Assembly (NCBI GenBank): GCA_002452315.1
Contig: DKFH01000042.1
Span: forward strand, 5,289 to 16,122
From: Anaerolineaceae bacterium UBA6801
GTDB taxonomy: Bacteria; Chloroflexota; Anaerolineae; Anaerolineales; Anaerolineaceae
Length of the DNA stretch: 10,834 nucleotides
Direction: 5' to 3'
The position numbers were made by a program, and so were the translations under genes. The notes beneath the pieces were generated by a model. The model had not been told where the DNA came from, did no database searches, and saw nothing but the letters and a program-made list of their open reading frames with translations. The first letter of the stretch is position 1. Every line of letters begins with the position of its first letter. This document shows, in pieces, positions 4,581 to 10,834 of this stretch.

Positions 4581-6848
4581 TTACTTTCCGCCAGTGCTGC
4601 CGTTGAGGTAGTCATCGATGGCGCGGGCGGCTTTGCGGCCTGCACCCATGGCCAGGATGACGGTTGCGCCGCCGGTGACGATGTCGCCGCCTGCAAAGAC
4701 GCCAGGTTTACTGGTGGCCATGGTGTCTTCATTAACGACGATATTGCCCCAACGGTTGAATTCCAGGTCGTCCGTGGTGCGCTGGATGATCGGGTTGGAC
4801 CCATTGCCAATGGCCACGATGACCAAGTCCACTGGGACTTCGTGCTCTGAACCCTCGATGGGCACCGGGCGCCTACGACCGGATTGGTCGGGTTGGCCGA
4901 GCTCCATGCGGATCAGGCGCATGGCTTTCAACCAGCCCTGTTCATCCCCAATGAATTCAATCGGGGCTTGCAGGAATTGGAAATCGATCTGCTCTTCTTT
5001 GGCGTGTTCAATTTCCTCCAGCCGGGCGGGCATTTCCTTGGCTGTACGCCGGTAGATGATGCTGCTCTTGGCCGCGCCCAGGCGGAGGGCAACCCGCGCT
5101 GAATCCAGGGCCGTGTTGCCGCCGCCAATGACAGCGACGTGCTTACCCTGGCAGTCGATGATGGGTGTATCGGAATTTGGGAACTGGTAGGCCTTCATCA
5201 GGTTGACGCGGGTGAGAAATTCGTTCGCGGAGTAGACGCCCACCAGATTTTCGCCGGGGATATTCATGAAATAGGGCAGTCCAGCGCCCACCCCGACGAA
5301 GACTGCATCGTAGCCCTCTTCTTCCATCAGCTCATCAATGGTGTAGGTCACGCCGATGACGGTGTTAGGCCTGAACTCTACCCCCTGGTCCGCCAGGGCA
5401 TCGACTTCCTCACGGACAATCGCTTTGGGCAGGCGGAATTCAGGAATGCCATAGATCAGCACACCGCCATACTCATGAAAGGCTTCAAACACGGTCACAT
5501 CATGCCCCATGCGGATCAGATCGCCCGCGCAGGAAAGCCCGGCCGGGCCTGAACCGATGATAGCGACTTTCTTGCCCGTTTTTTGGTGCTCCGGGATCGG
5601 ATAGCGGGTTAAATCGCCGTGGGTGCGTTCGTAGTCGGTCACAAAACGGGCCAGTGCGCCGATGGCGACGGATTCATCCCGTTTGGTGAGGATGCACGCG
5701 CCTTCGCACTGATCCGACTGGGGGCACACCCGGCTGCACACTGCCGCCAAAACATTATCTGTTTTGATCAGCTTGGAGGCGGCGATGTAATCTTTTTCCT
5801 TGAGCAAGTTGATAAAGCCGGGGATTTTCACCTCGACCGGGCAGCCCTCTACACAGACCGGCCGTTTACAATCCAAACAGCGCTGGGCCTCCAGCAGGGC
5901 CAGCGCTTCGGTGAAACCGATGTTGACCTCGTTGAAATCCTTGATCCGGTCTTCAGGCACCCGGGCGGGTATGGGCTGGCGGGGGATCTTAGGGGTTTTC
6001 CGCCGGTTGGCACGCTCAATTTTTTCCGCAGCCGCTTCGAGGGCGCATTGTTCTTCGTGCAGGTAGGCCCGGTTGCGTTTCATAAGGATATCAAAGTCCA
6101 CCAGGTGGGCATCAAACTCGGGGCCATCCACACAAGCAAATTTAGTGGAACCATTCAAAGCCACCCGGCATCCGCCGCACATGCCGGTGCCATCGACCAT
6201 GATGGAATTGAGGCTGACGACGGTTTGAATGCCATATGGGCGGGTCATGTTGGCAACTGCGCGCATCATGGGGAGTGGGCCGACGGCCAGCACAAAGTCT
6301 ATGGGGTCATTGCCATCCAGCAGGTCTTGCAGTGCTTCAGTGACAAAGCCGGACCGGCCGTAGCTGCCATCGTCGGTGCAGACGAGGACTTGATCGGCAA
6401 TCTCGGAGAGCTCATCTTCCAGGATTACCAGGGATTCGGTCCGGGCGCCAATAATGGCTGTGACACGGTTCCCGGCAGCTTTGAGCGCTTTTGCCTGGGG
6501 AAAACTAACTGCCGTCCCAACCCCACCGCCGATCACGACCACGTGGCCGAAAAAATCGATCTCGGAGGGGTTCCCCAGCGGGCCAACCAGGTCCTGGATG
6601 GTATCGCCGGCCTCAAGCTGATTGATTTCCCGGGTGGATTTGCCAATGCCCTGCACAATGAGCGTGATCGTGCCGGGGTCCCCGGTCGAATCAACAATGG
6701 TTAACGGGATACGTTCGCCTTTTTCTGAAATGCGAATGATCACAAATTGACCCGGTTTGCGTTTCTTGGCGATCACCGGTGCATGAATAACAAATTCTTT
6801 TATGTCAGGCGCGATAAAGTGGGCATCAAGGATTGTGTGTTCAGACAT
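4581..6848 (-). CDS. Fused ferredoxin:NADP+ oxidoreductase (NfnA-like) and glutamate synthase small-chain-like (NfnB/GltD-like) flavoprotein
   Basis: One 755-residue chain joins two proteins that are often separate. Residues 1 to about 275 form a ferredoxin-NADP-reductase/DHODB-electron-transfer-type module: RIPLTIVD (47-54) for flavin, VIGGGVGTA (105-113) for nucleotide, and a [2Fe-2S] site Asp219-Cys224-Cys227-Cys239, the Asp-plus-three-Cys pattern known from NfnA. Residues from about 300 form the GltD/NfnB-type module: cysteines 324, 327, 332, 336 and 371, 375, 381, 385 for two [4Fe-4S] clusters, FAD motif GSGPAG (432-437) and NADPH motif GGGNTALD (575-582). Nfn complexes couple NADPH, NADH and ferredoxin by flavin-based electron bifurcation; a plain NADPH:acceptor role is the alternative. 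No glutamate synthase large chain is present. ATG 6848 is preferred to GTG 6854 because AAAGG stands five bases before it. All cluster ligands are present. Confidence 0.93.
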   Translation of the reverse strand: MSEHTILDAHFIAPDIKEFVIHAPVIAKKRKPGQFVIIRISEKGERIPLTIVDSTGDPGTITLIVQGIGKSTREINQLEAGDTIQDLVGPLGNPSEIDFFGHVVVIGGGVGTAVSFPQAKALKAAGNRVTAIIGARTESLVILEDELSEIADQVLVCTDDGSYGRSGFVTEALQDLLDGNDPIDFVLAVGPLPMMRAVANMTRPYGIQTVVSLNSIMVDGTGMCGGCRVALNGSTKFACVDGPEFDAHLVDFDILMKRNRAYLHEEQCALEAAAEKIERANRRKTPKIPRQPIPARVPEDRIKDFNEVNIGFTEALALLEAQRCLDCKRPVCVEGCPVEVKIPGFINLLKEKDYIAASKLIKTDNVLAAVCSRVCPQSDQCEGACILTKRDESVAIGALARFVTDYERTHGDLTRYPIPEHQKTGKKVAIIGSGPAGLSCAGDLIRMGHDVTVFEAFHEYGGVLIYGIPEFRLPKAIVREEVDALADQGVEFRPNTVIGVTYTIDELMEEEGYDAVFVGVGAGLPYFMNIPGENLVGVYSANEFLTRVNLMKAYQFPNSDTPIIDCQGKHVAVIGGGNTALDSARVALRLGAAKSSIIYRRTAKEMPARLEEIEHAKEEQIDFQFLQAPIEFIGDEQGWLKAMRLIRMELGQPDQSGRRRPVPIEGSEHEVPVDLVIVAIGNGSNPIIQRTTDDLEFNRWGNIVVNEDTMATSKPGVFAGGDIVTGGATVILAMGAGRKAARAIDDYLNGSTGGK

Positions 6849-6885
6849 GGACACCTTTAAATTGTGAGTTTTGTTTAGCGCTTTG

Positions 6886-6891
6886 ATTATA
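6886..6891 (-). promoter_or_regulatory. Probable -10 box for the Nfn-like/GH4 transcript
   Basis: A perfect TATAAT on the - strand, 37 bases before the ATG at 6848. The -35 region (TTTCTT or CTTTCT at 16-17 bases) is poor, so an activator or another sigma factor may be involved. Confidence 0.45.
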
Positions 6892-6933
6892 ATTTATGAA
6901 GGTGATTAAGAAAGCTGAGATTCTTCATGAAAT

Positions 6934-6965
6934 ATGAGTCTTTCTGTCATATTTGAAAGGCTCAT
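6934..6965. terminator. Hairpin at the end of the TPR gene, possible weak terminator
   Basis: ATGAGTCTTTC (6934-6944) and GAAAGGCTCAT (6955-6965) pair over 11 positions with one wobble, around a 10-base loop. It overlaps the stop codon of the TPR gene. No T-run follows on the - strand, so it may instead protect an mRNA end. A second possible pairing, AAATATGA (6930-6937) with TCATATTT (6947-6954), competes with it. Confidence 0.4.
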
Positions 6966-7897
6966 TCTGTTATTACGGATAAGTCAACGATAAAACACCA
7001 ATAATCGGCCAGTTGGACCTCAGCTGACTCCTTGAGTTGCTGGAAGCAATACAATCCTGGCTCCAGCTCCTGTTCGGGCTGAATCAAAACAGCCTTGTCG
7101 GCACCTGTTCTGCCCCGGATGGGGATATATGCGCCGGTTTCATAGATCAGCTTCATTTGGTTGCGGTCAGCCGTGGTTTCCCATAGCACAATCAGCGGCC
7201 TGTTTTGTCGGCTGGTGGGGATGCCCGAATTCCGGGTAGGGGGACCTTCGTGCTGGGTCATGTCAAAGTACATGCCCTCTTCATACAGAAATACACCTGA
7301 ATACGGCGGCGGGGATGACAAGGATGCACGTTCCCCAAGCAAGAACCCTACCGGCAGCTCGAAATTAAACAGCGCGCTGGCCGCCAGCAGGCCAATGAAA
7401 CAAAACACCAGCGCCACCACGCCCAGCAAACCGATTTCAACCGGCGAAAGCTTTTCACTGTCCTTTTCCTGATCCGCATCTTCAGCTGGATCCGATCTGT
7501 GCGGTGGTTGTGATTCCGCGATGGTGCCCAGCTCATCAACCGTGCGTTGAGACCATTGCATGGGTGGTACAACCGTTGGTCGTTTTCTGCGGTCTGGGAA
7601 GGGGGAGATTGGGCGGGTGTGGTCTGATAGGTGGTCGTCTTTTACACTGGCTTCATCCTGTTTGCGCTTTTCCAGGTAAGCCATACCTCGTTGGGCTGGG
7701 ACGTTGTGGGGGTCAATCTCAAGGGCTTTTTCAAGGAAAATGGCTTGTTTGTCCGCATCGTCGATGATGGCCGCAATCCACACCCACACTTCGGCGTTTT
7801 GAGGCTCTTCGATGATGGCGTCCTTGAGATGCTCTAAGGCTTCTGGCATGCGGCCGGCTTTGGCTGCGTTGATCCCAAGTTGTAGTGAGGAGGTCAT
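6962..7897 (-). CDS. TPR protein with one transmembrane helix and an outer domain, function unknown
   Basis: A 311-residue protein in three parts. Residues 1 to about 75 hold about two tetratricopeptide repeats (GRMPEALEHLKDAIIEEPQN and QAIFLEKALEIDPHN), a protein-docking module. Residues 80-150 are charged and proline-rich and probably unstructured. A hydrophobic helix at about 155-178 is followed by an outer domain of about 130 residues that I do not recognise. That domain contains Cys284 and Cys301, which could form a disulfide if exported. There is no signal peptide, so the TPR part should face the cytoplasm and the C-terminal part the outside. The start is supported by a GGGAGA purine tract just upstream. 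The gene is divergent from the phosphodiesterase operon and lies upstream of the Nfn-like gene, which has its own -10 box. Confidence 0.8.
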   Translation of the reverse strand: MTSSLQLGINAAKAGRMPEALEHLKDAIIEEPQNAEVWVWIAAIIDDADKQAIFLEKALEIDPHNVPAQRGMAYLEKRKQDEASVKDDHLSDHTRPISPFPDRRKRPTVVPPMQWSQRTVDELGTIAESQPPHRSDPAEDADQEKDSEKLSPVEIGLLGVVALVFCFIGLLAASALFNFELPVGFLLGERASLSSPPPYSGVFLYEEGMYFDMTQHEGPPTRNSGIPTSRQNRPLIVLWETTADRNQMKLIYETGAYIPIRGRTGADKAVLIQPEQELEPGLYCFQQLKESAEVQLADYWCFIVDLSVITE

Positions 7898-7962
7898 GAT
7901 CTCTCCCGTGGCACTTGTTCGGCGGTGTTGACCGCTCAGTGCTGTAGAAACACATCCGGATA

Positions 7963-8028
7963 TGGTAACGAATTACGATTATGCTGACATAATTTTACCA
8001 CATAGCCAGTATTCATATGATATCAATA
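7963..8028. promoter_or_regulatory. Cluster of palindromes in the divergent intergenic region
   Basis: ATTATG-CTGA-CATAAT (7978-7993) is a perfect 6-bp inverted repeat, enclosed by TGGTAA (7963-7968) and TTACCA (7995-8000). A separate near-palindrome of 19 bases lies at 8010-8028, with three non-symmetric positions. They stand between the TPR gene and the phosphodiesterase promoter and could bind a regulator; AT-richness makes chance a real alternative. Confidence 0.3.
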
Positions 8029-8048
8029 TAACTTAAAGCAGCCATTAA

Positions 8049-8079
8049 TTGACAGGGAATGAGAGGGATCGCGTATAAT
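8049..8079 (+). promoter_or_regulatory. Promoter of the phosphodiesterase-mmcQ-exonuclease operon
   Basis: A perfect TTGACA (8049-8054) and a perfect TATAAT (8074-8079) are separated by 19 bases, two more than ideal. The start site would be near 8086, and GGAGG at 8092-8096 lies nine bases before the ATG. Confidence 0.7.
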
Positions 8080-8105
8080 TTGATGAGGATCGGAGGTTTA
8101 CGAAC

Positions 8106-8597
8106 ATGAAAATTGGTGTTCTTTCAGACACACATGACAACTTATCCAATCTTTTAGCCGTGCTGGAAACTTGCCGCGAGCGGCGGATTGACACCCTGAT
8201 CCACTGCGGCGATCTGACAGGTTTTGAGCTGGTGTCCCAATTTACGGGCTTTCGGACCATCTACACACCTGGCAATATGGACCATGCCGCAGGAGCGATT
8301 ACAAAACGGTTTAAAAAGCTGCGAACAGATAATTTTGTCGGCCCGGTGTTCAAAGGGTACATCGGCGAGGTGTCCGTGGCCGCGACCCACAGCCATATTG
8401 ACAATAAAGTGATGGACCTGGTGAACACCCAGCGTTACCGGTGGGTGTTTCACGGGCATACCCACCAACGGCGGGACGAAGTGATCAACGGGGTGCGCAT
8501 TGTTAACCCGGGTGCACTGGGCGGGTTGGGCAAGGAACCCCGGTCATTTTGCGTTGTGGACCTGAGCGCCAACGCTGTTGAGTTCATCACGGTTTAG
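8106..8597 (+). CDS. YfcE/MJ0936-family metallophosphoesterase
   Basis: A 163-residue cytoplasmic enzyme of the small calcineurin-like phosphodiesterases, usual length about 160-185. The metal ligands are in order: Asp8 and His10 (SDTHDN), Asp36 (HCGDLTG), Asn57 (GNMD), His95 (ATHSH), and His118/His120 (GHTHQ); NPGAL at 134-138 is also typical. Members need divalent metals (often Mn2+ or Ni2+) and split phosphodiesters in tests, but natural substrates are poorly known. The usual THGH is THSH here; the metal-binding histidine is kept. The gene is first in a three-gene operon, with a strong promoter and GGAGG ribosome site. Confidence 0.95.
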   Translation: MKIGVLSDTHDNLSNLLAVLETCRERRIDTLIHCGDLTGFELVSQFTGFRTIYTPGNMDHAAGAITKRFKKLRTDNFVGPVFKGYIGEVSVAATHSHIDNKVMDLVNTQRYRWVFHGHTHQRRDEVINGVRIVNPGALGGLGKEPRSFCVVDLSANAVEFITV

Positions 8598-8607
8598 GTG
8601 TGGAAGC

Positions 8608-8967
8608 ATGGATTACGATGCATTGTGTGCGTACCTGGAGCAAAAACCTGGCGCCCGCAGGGACATGCCTTTTGGTCCGGACGGGCTGGTTTTTAAGGTG
8701 TTGAACAGGATGTTTGCCCTGGTGGCCTGGCAGGCAGACCCGCTTACCATCACTTTAAAGGCCGATCCCGTGGACGCCATCATCCTCCGGCGGCAATATC
8801 CGGCGGTTACACCAGGCTATCACATGAACAAAACGCACTGGAATACGGTCAGATTGGATGGCAGCATCCCGGATGATGAGGTGCGGCGGATGATTGACGA
8901 CTCGTATGGGCTGGTTGTGCAGGGCATGACCCGCGCGGACCGGGCCAAACTCGAAATTAAGGGATAG
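8608..8967 (+). CDS. MmcQ/YjbR family protein
   Basis: A 119-residue protein, the usual size of this family. The pattern is typical: an N-terminal MDYDALCAYLEQKPGA, the PFGPDGLVFKV strand, PGYHMNKTHWNTVRLDG, and the final helix DDEVRRMIDDSYGLVV. The fold is cytosolic and related to some DNA-binding proteins, hence the common label DNA-binding protein, but a biochemical role is not established. ATG 8608 is preferred to the upstream GTG at 8578, which would overlap the phosphodiesterase gene by 20 bases and add residues unlike the family. The gene starts 10 bases after the preceding stop; the ribosome site (GTGGAAG) is modest. Confidence 0.93.
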   Translation: MDYDALCAYLEQKPGARRDMPFGPDGLVFKVLNRMFALVAWQADPLTITLKADPVDAIILRRQYPAVTPGYHMNKTHWNTVRLDGSIPDDEVRRMIDDSYGLVVQGMTRADRAKLEIKG

Positions 8968-8971
8968 GCGC

Positions 8972-9529
8972 ATGATGGCACGTAAACTCGACCAGATTCT
9001 GGTGATTGATGTGGAAGCGACCTGCTGGGAGGCTGACCCGCCTGCCGGCCAGGTCAGCGAGATTATTGAAATTGGGTTGTGCGTGCTGGATGTCGCCAGC
9101 GGTGCGCGGGAAACCCCCCGGGCGATCATGGTGCGCCCAGAGCGCTCAACGGTAAGCGAATATTGCACCCAATTGACCACGATCACCCCTGAAATGGTTG
9201 TCACTGGCATCGGTTTTGCCGCAGCCTGCCAGCTTTTGGAGGAGGAATACCGTTCCCGCCAGCGCACCTGGGCCAGCTATGGTGATTATGACCGCCTGCA
9301 ATTCATTAAACAATGCGAGGAAGTGGGCATCCCCTATCCCTTTGGGCGCTCGCACATCAACGTGAAAAACCTTCTGGCCCTGCAGCTGGGACTGAAAAAA
9401 GAAGTCGGCTTACAGCGGGGAATGCATTTATTGGGATTGGCCCCTGAGGGCACGCTCCACCGGGGGGTTGATGACGCCTGGAATATTGCCGCCGTGCTTG
9501 AGCGGGTGCTGCTTAGGCGGGGCGGGTAG
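8972..9529 (+). CDS. DEDDh 3'-5' exonuclease, ERI-1/KapD-like
   Basis: A 185-residue nuclease. The metal-binding residues are Asp13 and Glu15 (IDVEATC), Asp105 or Asp107 (YGDYDRLQF) and the HxxxxD pair His163-Asp168 (HRGVDDAWN), which puts it in the DEDDh group. The YCTQLTTIT stretch (64-72) and the C-terminal layout resemble ERI-1/KapD proteins, which trim 3' ends of RNA or DNA. The substrate here is unknown. The start could be either ATG 8972 or 8975, four to seven bases after the mmcQ stop. The last 102 bases, which include the codons of His163 and Asp168, overlap the 3' end of the polymerase gene on the other strand. Confidence 0.93.
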   Translation: MMARKLDQILVIDVEATCWEADPPAGQVSEIIEIGLCVLDVASGARETPRAIMVRPERSTVSEYCTQLTTITPEMVVTGIGFAAACQLLEEEYRSRQRTWASYGDYDRLQFIKQCEEVGIPYPFGRSHINVKNLLALQLGLKKEVGLQRGMHLLGLAPEGTLHRGVDDAWNIAAVLERVLLRRGG

Positions 9530-10834
9530 CCGCAGCTGGCTGAGGTCGGTCTGAACCCGCTGGGTGAGTTGTTCCTCATCCAGCCCCCAGGCCTCCAGCA
9601 CAATACCCGCTGCCCGCAAGAGCAGCCGTTGATAGCGGGCCACATCAACCGCGTGCGGGTTGGGCTTTTGCGGAAGGTCCCAGGCAAACACGCCGGGTTT
9701 GCCCAGGGTGTAAAGGAAGGGCACCCGCTGGCCCGGCTGCAGCGTTTTGCCAACCGTGTTGAGCTGCAGCACAGCCCGCGCAGCGGGGGAGAGCGTGCGG
9801 TAGGCTTCCATTTTACGACCCAGCCGCTGCCGGACGAGGAGTTGTGCTAGTCTGACCTCGCCGGTGCGCAGGGCCCTCAGGCGTTCCTGCAGGAAGGCGA
9901 TCGCTTCTGGCAGTGCGGCCTCGGGTTCTTCTGCCCGGGCGAGCAATTCCAGCAGGTGCATTTGCGCTTCGGCGACGAAGGGCGTGCTGTCGCGCCGGCG
10001 GGCGTCGATCCCGCGCACCTTGAGAGTCCCATCCTGGAAGACGCCAAAATAGCGGTTGGCGACCGGCCGTTTTTTGTTCTGACGCGATCCGACAAATACC
10101 ACCCAGCGATAAATCCCATCCAGCGAGATCGGCAGCCCGGTACGCTGCTGGATCTCCAGCAGCAGGGGCTGAATGTCATCGGGTTGCGTTTTGTCGGGAT
10201 GCTGCACCCACAGCCCGTCCACGTAAAGCTGGATGACCTCAAAGCCCAGGTCTTCGGCGGCTTCCTTGGCGCGCAGGAGTGCTTCGCGCCCGTAAGCAGT
10301 GACCGCCTGGTGGGCTTCAATGCGCCCAAACCGGGCGTTTTTGTAGCCGAGGTAGCCAAAGCAGGTCACCAGCAGCCATTTCAGCGCCGAGGCACGGTTT
10401 TTAAAGCCTTTGCGATAAGGGTCCCAGGAAGGGGCGCTGGCGAGGTGTTTTTTCATCTCGATGCGCTTCTCCAGCAGCGGGCGCAGCGCCTTGGGGATCA
10501 GTCCATCCTGGCTGGTGTCGATGGCCAGGCCCAGGGCGGGGACCAGGTTGTCGCCGTCGGGGTCGGGCAGGATCGTCTCCGGTGAAATGTTGAAGTGCAC
10601 CATGATGGCCGGGTAAAGGGAGACAAAGTCGATCTCGGCCACGTTCTTGTGCACGCCGATCTTGGGCTGGTAGACCAGCCCGCCCTGGTCCGCCGAGAAC
10701 AGGTCAGCGGCTGGCTTGAGCATCTCCGCCTGCTGTTTCTGCCAGGGCACCAGGATGCCCTCGCGCAGGGCGGTGAGCATCTCAATGGATGAGATGCCGG
10801 TGCCCGGCGAAACCCGGGCGGCGGTCTGCAGGGG
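9428..10834 (-). CDS. Family-B DNA polymerase, C-terminal part, with altered motif C (start outside window)
   Basis: The frame is open to the right edge, and TAARVSPGTGISSIEM precedes the first internal Met, so the N-terminal and exonuclease parts lie beyond the window. Numbered from the Met at 10780, motif A is IDFVSLYPAIM (50-60, Asp51) and motif B is KWLLVTCFGYLGY (134-146), where the usual Asn-Ser and Tyr are Val-Thr and Phe. Motif C is LYVDGLW (185-191) instead of YxDTDS/G. The thumb-type motif KKRPVANRYFG (236-246) and VRGIDARR (255-262) are intact. Aligned without gaps to archaeal YIDTDGLY, the second Asp of motif C (the key metal ligand) is retained as Asp188 and the first is Tyr186. 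It may be active, of low fidelity, or inactive. It forms a convergent pair with the exonuclease gene. Confidence 0.9.
   Translation of the reverse strand, partial: PLQTAARVSPGTGISSIEMLTALREGILVPWQKQQAEMLKPAADLFSADQGGLVYQPKIGVHKNVAEIDFVSLYPAIMVHFNISPETILPDPDGDNLVPALGLAIDTSQDGLIPKALRPLLEKRIEMKKHLASAPSWDPYRKGFKNRASALKWLLVTCFGYLGYKNARFGRIEAHQAVTAYGREALLRAKEAAEDLGFEVIQLYVDGLWVQHPDKTQPDDIQPLLLEIQQRTGLPISLDGIYRWVVFVGSRQNKKRPVANRYFGVFQDGTLKVRGIDARRRDSTPFVAEAQMHLLELLARAEEPEAALPEAIAFLQERLRALRTGEVRLAQLLVRQRLGRKMEAYRTLSPAARAVLQLNTVGKTLQPGQRVPFLYTLGKPGVFAWDLPQKPNPHAVDVARYQRLLLRAAGIVLEAWGLDEEQLTQRVQTDLSQLRLPAPPKQHPLKHGGNIPGVINPPVERALRGQSQ

Noticed and set aside
5619..6704. Long open frame (361 codons) on the + strand opposite the Nfn-like gene
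   Set aside because: It is an antisense shadow: the - strand frame has full cofactor motifs over its whole length, and this one shows no family pattern.
9956..10585. Open frame of 209 codons on the + strand inside the polymerase
   Set aside because: It lies opposite polymerase motifs A-C and the KKRP region; no ribosome site or family resemblance.

Overview
The window looks like chromosomal DNA from a Chloroflexota bacterium, most likely Anaerolineae-like. This is inferred from the mix of genes: a one-chain NfnA-NfnB type flavoprotein, a GH4 glycosidase, a family-B DNA polymerase, a TPR protein with one membrane segment, and GC-rich coding DNA separated by AT-rich intergenic DNA. No gene here fixes the taxonomy. 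I see no phage, plasmid, CRISPR or recognisable defence system.

Left part (1-2500, + strand). The 3' part of a DegV/FakB-type fatty-acid-binding protein is followed by a divergent PlsY-like acyltransferase, and then by the remains of a hotdog thioesterase broken by an in-frame stop and a frameshift. These three look like a small lipid cluster in decay. Next come a tRNA-Pro(CGG) with its own promoter -10 box and terminator, a second damaged copy of the tRNA tail plus terminator interrupted by a short palindromic insert, and an array of seven hairpin repeats of two alternating types.

Middle (2500-8000, - strand). A cold-shock protein gene has a strong promoter that is straddled by a 9-bp inverted repeat, and it ends at a bidirectional terminator. 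Upstream lie a fused ferredoxin:NADP oxidoreductase / glutamate-synthase-small-chain-like enzyme and, 9 bases after it, a GH4 glycosidase, probably cotranscribed. Next is a TPR/membrane protein of unknown function, which is divergently oriented from the right-hand operon.

Right part (8000-10834). A compact + strand operon encodes a YfcE/MJ0936-type phosphodiesterase, an MmcQ/YjbR protein and an ERI-1/KapD-like DEDDh exonuclease, with 10- and 4-base gaps. The exonuclease gene runs tail-to-tail into a family-B DNA polymerase on the - strand, and the two coding regions overlap by 102 bp. The polymerase has an altered motif C with one aspartate instead of two. The points most worth a second look are this polymerase with its overlapping exonuclease, the divergent PlsY beside a dead thioesterase, the two-type hairpin array, the interrupted tRNA-tail copy and the csp operator-like repeat.
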